This document shows, one piece after another, positions 59,063 to 64,000 of a stretch of 64,000 nucleotides of DNA. The DNA is from an uncultured Desulfosoma sp. GTDB lineage: Bacteria > Desulfobacterota > Syntrophobacteria > Syntrophobacterales > DSM-9756. The position numbers and the translations under genes are program-made. Below the pieces are notes generated by a model. It did not search any database. It was not told where the DNA came from and saw only the letters and a list, made by a program, of their open reading frames with translations. Where the stretch lies: positions 82,640 to 146,639 of the forward strand of contig CALGPN010000002.1 in NCBI GenBank assembly GCA_937960435.1. Reading direction: 5' to 3'. Numbering within the stretch: position 1 is the first letter of the stretch; each line of letters starts with the position of its first letter.

Positions 59063-59878
59063 ATGTTTTTCCCTTTCTTTAGGCGCCCTCACGCCGAAGC
59101 GACATGGAAAGCCCTTGGGCGAATCCTTTCCTGGACGGCCGACGTCCTTTTCCCTCACCGGTGCGCCGCATGCGGCGCACCGTCGGGAGAGGGCCCCGAT
59201 CCCGCGTGGTGCCCCGCCTGTTTCAAAAACCTCCCCTTCATCGCCCCTCCCCTGTGCCCTGTCTGCGGTCGCCCCTATGTTCCCACGGAAGCCATGCCCG
59301 ATCATCGCTGCAGCGAATGCCTTCTCGATCGCTTCCGATTCGATGCGGCCCGATCCGCAACGATCTATCAAGGGGGTGTCCGCCGCGGGATCCTGCAGCT
59401 CAAATTCGGCGGCAAACTCCACTGGGCGCCGGCTCTGGGTAAGCTTGCGGCGCTTCACGACGAAACCCGCCGCATTTTGGATCGCGGAAAGGTGATTGTC
59501 CCCGTCCCCATGCACCTTCGTCGGGTGCGGCGCCGAGGGTTCAACCAAGCGGCGCTTCTGGCACGGTTTGCCGGCCGATGCTGTTCTCGACCGGTTGAGG
59601 TGAACGCGCTTGTTCGGGCGCGGGTGACGAAACCGCAGACGCGCCTTTCGCGCGCGGAACGATTGCGAAACGTGCGCGGTGCTTTCGCGGTCGTCCGCCC
59701 CGAGGTCGTTGCCGGAAAGTCGGTGGTCCTGATGGACGACGTTTTCACCACGGGGACGACGCTCAGCGAATGTGCGGACGCTTTGAAGAAAGCCGGAGCC
59801 GACTGGGTCGGCGCGGTGACCGTAGCTCGGGTCATCTTGGGACCCGGGACGCCGGTGGGGAAAGAAGACCCGTCGTGA
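59063..59878 (+). CDS. comF: ComF-family phosphoribosyltransferase-like protein
   Basis: Cys4 zinc motif HRCAACGAPS...CPACF...CPVCGRPY; PRPP-loop VVLMDDVFTTGTTLSECADAL. Confidence 0.92.
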   Translation: MFFPFFRRPHAEATWKALGRILSWTADVLFPHRCAACGAPSGEGPDPAWCPACFKNLPFIAPPLCPVCGRPYVPTEAMPDHRCSECLLDRFRFDAARSATIYQGGVRRGILQLKFGGKLHWAPALGKLAALHDETRRILDRGKVIVPVPMHLRRVRRRGFNQAALLARFAGRCCSRPVEVNALVRARVTKPQTRLSRAERLRNVRGAFAVVRPEVVAGKSVVLMDDVFTTGTTLSECADALKKAGADWVGAVTVARVILGPGTPVGKEDPS

Positions 59879-60360
59879 ATCACAAAACAGAGCCCATCTT
59901 TAAAAGGATCGTCTCGGGAGGACAAACGGGGGCCGACCGCGGCGCCCTCGACGCCGCCCTGGCTGTGGGTCGGCCCTGTGGCGGGTGGTGCCCCAAGGGG
60001 CGACGGGCGGAAGACGGGCGGATCCCCGACCGATACCCCCTACAGGAACACGAATCCAGTGCATACCACGCTCGAACGGAAGCCAACGTCTTGGATTCCG
60101 ATGGAACCCTCGTGTTTACGAGGGGAAAACCCAGCGGAGGCACGGCGCTCACCATTCGATTGGCCCAGCAGCACAAAAAGCCGCTTCTCGTGGTCTCCTT
60201 GGACGAGGCGGACGATCTGAACGCTCTGGCCCGGCACATCCGGCGATGGGGGGAAGCCTACCGCATCGGGGTGCTCAACGTGGCGGGCCCTCGAGAAAGT
60301 GAAAAACCGGGGATGCAGCGCGCCGTCGAAACCGTCTTGCGCCGCGTTCTGGAACTCTAG
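59875..60360 (+). CDS. Putative molybdenum carrier (Rossmann-like, MoCo_carrier family) protein
   Basis: RIVSGGQTGADRGALDAALAVGRPCGGWCPKGRRAEDGRIP; GTG start overlaps comF stop. Confidence 0.75.
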   Translation: MNHKTEPIFKRIVSGGQTGADRGALDAALAVGRPCGGWCPKGRRAEDGRIPDRYPLQEHESSAYHARTEANVLDSDGTLVFTRGKPSGGTALTIRLAQQHKKPLLVVSLDEADDLNALARHIRRWGEAYRIGVLNVAGPRESEKPGMQRAVETVLRRVLEL

Positions 60361-60376
60361 CCGAAGGGTCGACCGC

Positions 60377-60406
60377 GCCCGCCGATGCCCGCCGATGCCC
60401 GCCGGG
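60377..60406. repeat. Short tandem repeat, 3 x 10 bp
   Basis: gcccgccgat gcccgccgat gcccgccggg. Confidence 0.85.
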
Positions 60407-60480
60407 ACTCTGCCTTTGGGAGCTCAGGCGCCCGGGCCCCGTCGTGCGGCGGGCAAGGCTCTTTTCCCGGAGGTCTCACC

Positions 60481-61248
60481 ATGCAGGTTCAGTCCCTCAT
60501 CTTTCCAAACCGGGAAGGCCGAAAACTTTCGGCCCGCCTGGACACCCCGTCGGAAGGGCCGCCCCGAGCGGTCGTGCTCTTTGCCCATTGCTTCACGTGT
60601 TCCAAGAACCTGAGCGCGGTGGTGCACATTTCCCGCGCCCTGACCGATGCCGGTTATGCGCTTTTCCGGTTCGACTTTACGGGTCTCGGGGAGAGCGAAG
60701 GCGATTTCGCCGAAACGGGCTTCGTCTCTCACGTGGACGACGTGGTAGCGGCGGCGTCCTTTCTCACCGAAAGGGGCATGGCGCCCGCGGTTCTGGTGGG
60801 ACATTCTCTGGGCGGTGCGGCGGTGCTCCAGGCGGCGCCGGCCGTTGCCTCCTGTCGGGCGGTGGCCGTCATCGGGGCCCCTTTCAACCCCGGGCACGTG
60901 GCACGCCTGCTTCGGCCCTTTCGGGATTCTTTGCAGCGCGAAGGCGCGGTGGCGATCCATCTGGGAGGCAAAACGGTTCGGGTGGGGCGGGGTTTCCTGG
61001 AAGAGACGCCTGATGACGAAGTGAGACAGCGCCTCGCCGCCTTGAACAGGGCCCTTCTGGTGCTCCACGCCCCGGAAGACACCGTGGTGCCCGTCGAAAA
61101 CGGGGAACGCCTCTTTCACGCGGCGCGGCACCCCAAAAGCTTTATTGCTGTGAACGGGGCGGATCACCTCCTGTCCGACAAACGGGATGCCCGGTATGTG
61201 GGCGAGGTCCTTGCGGCGTGGGCCGGCCGGTTTATTTTGAACGAATAA
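60481..61248 (+). CDS. Alpha/beta hydrolase
   Basis: VVLFAHCFTCSKN, LVGHSLGGAAVLQAA nucleophile elbow, LLVLHAPEDTVVPVENGERL, NGADHLLSD. Confidence 0.88.
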   Translation: MQVQSLIFPNREGRKLSARLDTPSEGPPRAVVLFAHCFTCSKNLSAVVHISRALTDAGYALFRFDFTGLGESEGDFAETGFVSHVDDVVAAASFLTERGMAPAVLVGHSLGGAAVLQAAPAVASCRAVAVIGAPFNPGHVARLLRPFRDSLQREGAVAIHLGGKTVRVGRGFLEETPDDEVRQRLAALNRALLVLHAPEDTVVPVENGERLFHAARHPKSFIAVNGADHLLSDKRDARYVGEVLAAWAGRFILNE

Positions 61249-61274
61249 ACCCAACAACACACAGGAGGACATTC

Positions 61275-62483
61275 ATGACCGAGAGAACCGTTCGCACCAA
61301 GAACATCGGGCTCCGAGGGATCGCCGTGGCCGACACCAAGATCAGCTACATCGACGGGGAACGGGGCGTGCTCATTTACCGCGGCTATCGCATCGAAGAT
61401 CTGGCCGAAAACTCCACTTTCCCTGAAACGGCTTATCTCCTCTTTTACGAAAATCTTCCGACTCCGGAACAATTGACGGCCTTCGAAGCCGATCTTCGCG
61501 CAGCGCGAACTCTTCCCGACTTTGTCGTCGAAAGCATGCAACGTTGGCCGCGTTCGGCCCACCCCATGGATGCCCTTCAGGCGGCGGTGCCTCTCCTGGC
61601 TATGGCCGATCCGGAACTCTTCGACGAAAGTCGCCCGGCGAATCTGAAGAAGGCCCTGCGGCTTACGGCCCGCATCCCGGCCGTTGTGGCGGCATGGCAC
61701 CGCATCCGCCAGGGGTTGGATGTGCTGCCGCCCAACGACACGCTGACCCATGCCGGCAATTTCCTGTGGCAGACCTTCGGCGTCGTCCCCGATGCGGAAA
61801 CGGCCCGCGTCATGGACATCTGCCTCATCCTCCATGCGGACCATACCTTCAATGCCTCCACCTTTGCGTGTCGCGAAGTGGTTTCTACCCGAGCGCACAT
61901 GTACGCCGGCGTGGCGGCGGGAGTCGGGGCCCTGTCCGGGGAACTGCACGGGGGCGCCAACGCCCGCGTCATGGAAATGCTCCAAAACCTCGTAGAAGAC
62001 CGCGTGACGGATATTCAGGCATGGGTGCGGGATCGGCTGGAGCGCAAAGAACGGATCATGGGCATGGGCCATGCCGTCTACAAGACCATGGACCCTCGGG
62101 CGAAAATCCTCAAGAAGCTGGCCTTTCAACTGGGGGAAAAGACCGGCCTGCGCATCTGGCCCGAACTCACGGAAGCCGTCGAAAAGGCGGCCATGGCCGA
62201 ACTGAGCGCCCGCGGAAAGACGGATATACAACCTAACGTGGATTTTTACAGCGCTTCCGTCTACCACATCCTGGGCTTTCCGGGAGATCTCATGACGTGC
62301 ATCTTCGCCGCCTCACGGATCGCCGGCTGGTGCGCGCACATCATCGAAGAAAAGTACGGGGACGCTCAAGGAAAACCGGCTCTTTACCGGCCGCAGGCCG
62401 AGTATGTGGGCGATTACTGCGGCAAATTGGACTGCGAATACATCCCCCCGGAAAAGCGAAGGGACGCCGGGGCGCCGGCATAG
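61275..62483 (+). CDS. gltA: Citrate synthase (Si-type)
   Basis: RGIAVADTKISYIDGERGVLIYRGYRIEDLAE; LILHADHTFNASTFACR; MGMGHAVYKTMDPRAKILK; PNVDFYSASVYHILGFP. Confidence 0.95.
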   Translation: MTERTVRTKNIGLRGIAVADTKISYIDGERGVLIYRGYRIEDLAENSTFPETAYLLFYENLPTPEQLTAFEADLRAARTLPDFVVESMQRWPRSAHPMDALQAAVPLLAMADPELFDESRPANLKKALRLTARIPAVVAAWHRIRQGLDVLPPNDTLTHAGNFLWQTFGVVPDAETARVMDICLILHADHTFNASTFACREVVSTRAHMYAGVAAGVGALSGELHGGANARVMEMLQNLVEDRVTDIQAWVRDRLERKERIMGMGHAVYKTMDPRAKILKKLAFQLGEKTGLRIWPELTEAVEKAAMAELSARGKTDIQPNVDFYSASVYHILGFPGDLMTCIFAASRIAGWCAHIIEEKYGDAQGKPALYRPQAEYVGDYCGKLDCEYIPPEKRRDAGAPA

Positions 62484-62701
62484 AGCCGGATCTGAGGGGG
62501 CCTTCTCTCTTAGGGGCAGAGCGCTTTCTCTCCTTCGGCAAAGATTGTCCCAAAGTCTTCGCGTGCCTTCAGCGTGCGGGGGAAAACGGGGCAAAAACGC
62601 CGGCCCTCTTCACCCCGCGCTTTCGTCTAAAGCGGGGGGTGTGGGCGGTGGATTATGGATAGCTCGGGTGAGGCTTCTTGCGCACGCACCCCTGTGTGCC
62701 T

Positions 62702-63685
62702 TCAGAAATGGTGGACAATCCGGAAGTTCAGCCGTTCGCCTTCCGGCCGGTTTTCCGCCGCCGTCTCGAAGTACAAATTGAAAAAGAAGTGGGTATCCTT
62801 GGAAAAATGGATCACGAATCCCGGCCCCAAGGCGAACACCTGCTCTTTTCGACCGCCCACATCACGGCCGTTCACCTGGGTGTCGGTGAGCTGCCTGAGG
62901 TAATAGCCGTTGAGGCCCAGGCGCAGCCTGTTCGGGAGGATTTCATAGGCCGAAGCAAAGTTCAGATGCATGGCTTGGCCCGCTTGGGTATCGTCGGCCC
63001 CTGAGAACGCTCGGTTGGGGTCGGTGTTTTTCGCGTTCCAGAGGTAATGGATGCGGGTGCTGGCCGTCCACCGCGGGGTGATGAACAAAGTTCCGGCCCA
63101 ATAGGGGTTGAAGCTGAAAAAGTTACTCCCCGGGTTAATTTCCCGGTTGGAATCATATTTTCCCGTAGGGAAGATGAGCTGGAATTCCACGCGGTGCATG
63201 AATCGAGGTCCGGCAGGGCCCATGATGGGATCCCACTGCAGATACGGTCCGATGAGGATATCCCCGAACCCGGAGCTGTTCGCTTGAGGCAAAGGCGCGT
63301 TGATCGCGTAGTCCAAGTCGGCGGACACATAAGGGATGATAAGATCCAGGCCCCATTTTCCCCCGAGAAGGATGGGCCGGTTACTCTGGTAGATGAACTG
63401 CGTGAGGCTGATCCAGACGGAGAGGTCTTCGTCCACCACGCCGGGAAAGAGACGGTCGCCGTTTTTGTCTCTAAAAGAGTCGGATGTCCAGGATTGGACA
63501 TATTGGGCGAAGTAGAATCCAGGTCCGGCGGGCGGCGCGCCGTCCAGGAAGCTCGTAAAGCCGAGGTTCACGGGGGGAAGATCATAGGCCGATGCGGGGG
63601 CGGGGAAAAGGGCGCCGAAACAGCACAGGAGATAGAACGCCGCGATTCTTTGAAAATGTTTCGCCGAATGGGTCGTGCTTTTCAT
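62702..63685 (-). CDS. Outer-membrane SphA / phenol_MetA_deg-family transporter-like protein
   Basis: Signal peptide ...[54 protein letters not shown]; beta-barrel-like alternation. Confidence 0.75.
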   Translation of the reverse strand: MKSTTHSAKHFQRIAAFYLLCCFGALFPAPASAYDLPPVNLGFTSFLDGAPPAGPGFYFAQYVQSWTSDSFRDKNGDRLFPGVVDEDLSVWISLTQFIYQSNRPILLGGKWGLDLIIPYVSADLDYAINAPLPQANSSGFGDILIGPYLQWDPIMGPAGPRFMHRVEFQLIFPTGKYDSNREINPGSNFFSFNPYWAGTLFITPRWTASTRIHYLWNAKNTDPNRAFSGADDTQAGQAMHLNFASAYEILPNRLRLGLNGYYLRQLTDTQVNGRDVGGRKEQVFALGPGFVIHFSKDTHFFFNLYFETAAENRPEGERLNFRIVHHF

Positions 63686-63732
63686 GGGACGCTCCTTTCG
63701 TTGAGGTTTCGGTCTTTGGTCCTTTGGGAGTA

Positions 63733-63766
63733 GTTGGGGTTCGCTGCGCTCACCCCAACCTACGGC
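63733..63766 (-). repeat. REP-like palindromic repeat copy 3 (inverted relative to copies 1-2)
   Basis: gttggggttcgctgcgctcaccccaacctacggct. Confidence 0.9.
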
Positions 63767-63826
63767 TCACGCAATCGACGGCTCCCCCGTCGGGGCCGAC
63801 GGCATCCCCCCATGCGAACGAATGCG

Positions 63827-63860
63827 CGACCGAGTGTAGGGGCGGGCCTTGTGCCCGCCC
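63827..63860. repeat. Second short repeat family, copy 1
   Basis: cgaccgagtgtaggggcgggccttgtgcccgccc. Confidence 0.9.
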
Positions 63861-63903
63861 AGAGGGTTCCAGGCCGAGGACACCCTTCCAGCGCCGCGAA
63901 TCA

Positions 63904-63937
63904 CGACCGAGTGTAGGGGCGGGCCTTGTGCCCGCCC
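63904..63937. repeat. Second short repeat family, copy 2
   Basis: Identical cgaccgagtgtaggggcgggccttgtgcccgccc. Confidence 0.9.
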
Positions 63938-63966
63938 GCAGTATGTGATGCGAGGGGCGTTTTTGT

Positions 63967-64000
63967 GTTGGGGTTCGCTGCGCTCACCCCAACCTACGGC
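63967..64000 (-). repeat. REP-like palindromic repeat copy 4 (runs to window edge)
   Basis: gttggggttcgctgcgctcaccccaacctacggc. Confidence 0.9.

Noticed and set aside
60377-60406. Possible CRISPR or VNTR
   Set aside because: Only three 10-bp units without spacers; a small tandem slip, not CRISPR.
63592-63948. Short ORFs at the right edge (e.g. ...VGAGLVPARSM)
   Set aside because: They are translations of the repeat families, not genes.

Overview
64 kb window of a GC-rich bacterial chromosome. Gene content looks like a Desulfobacterota (Deltaproteobacteria, Syntrophobacteria-like) organism, but that is inferred from gene families only. It is mostly conserved core genes. Main blocks: a livF fragment at the left edge; a minus-strand operon with an ADP-forming acyl-CoA synthetase, a cNMP-binding protein, OadG-like and OadB subunits and a CBS-ACT protein; proC; a GNAT acetyltransferase; a response regulator and a REC-histidine kinase; a complete complex I operon (nuoE F A B C D H I J K L M N, an extra NuoF-like fragment gene, nuoG); a small accessory island with two HepT/MntA (HEPN/MNT) modules and two ~114 bp direct repeats; dprA-topA-pilD-rsmE; tRNA-Phe; ddl; an HD protein; a divergent dnaA; an Mla/MCE lipid-transport cluster; ihfA; tRNA-Met; queD; an M48-TPR peptidase coupled to a DapA-like protein; kdsD-purF-carB-carA-kdsB; prmA-icd-comF-(MoCo-carrier-like)-hydrolase-gltA; and an outer-membrane SphA-like protein. 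The strongest second-look items are: the HepT/MntA island, where one MNT partner has lost its catalytic segment while its HEPN partner keeps RX4HXY; a DnaA with altered Walker B, sensor I and DNA-binding signature; a NuoF-like subunit lacking the FMN/NADH domain next to a NuoG with a degenerate formate-dehydrogenase active site; and a DapA-fold protein without the Schiff-base lysine. No CRISPR array, rRNA operon, prophage or intact transposase was recognised. All calls come from reading the sequence and ORF track; no database search was run.
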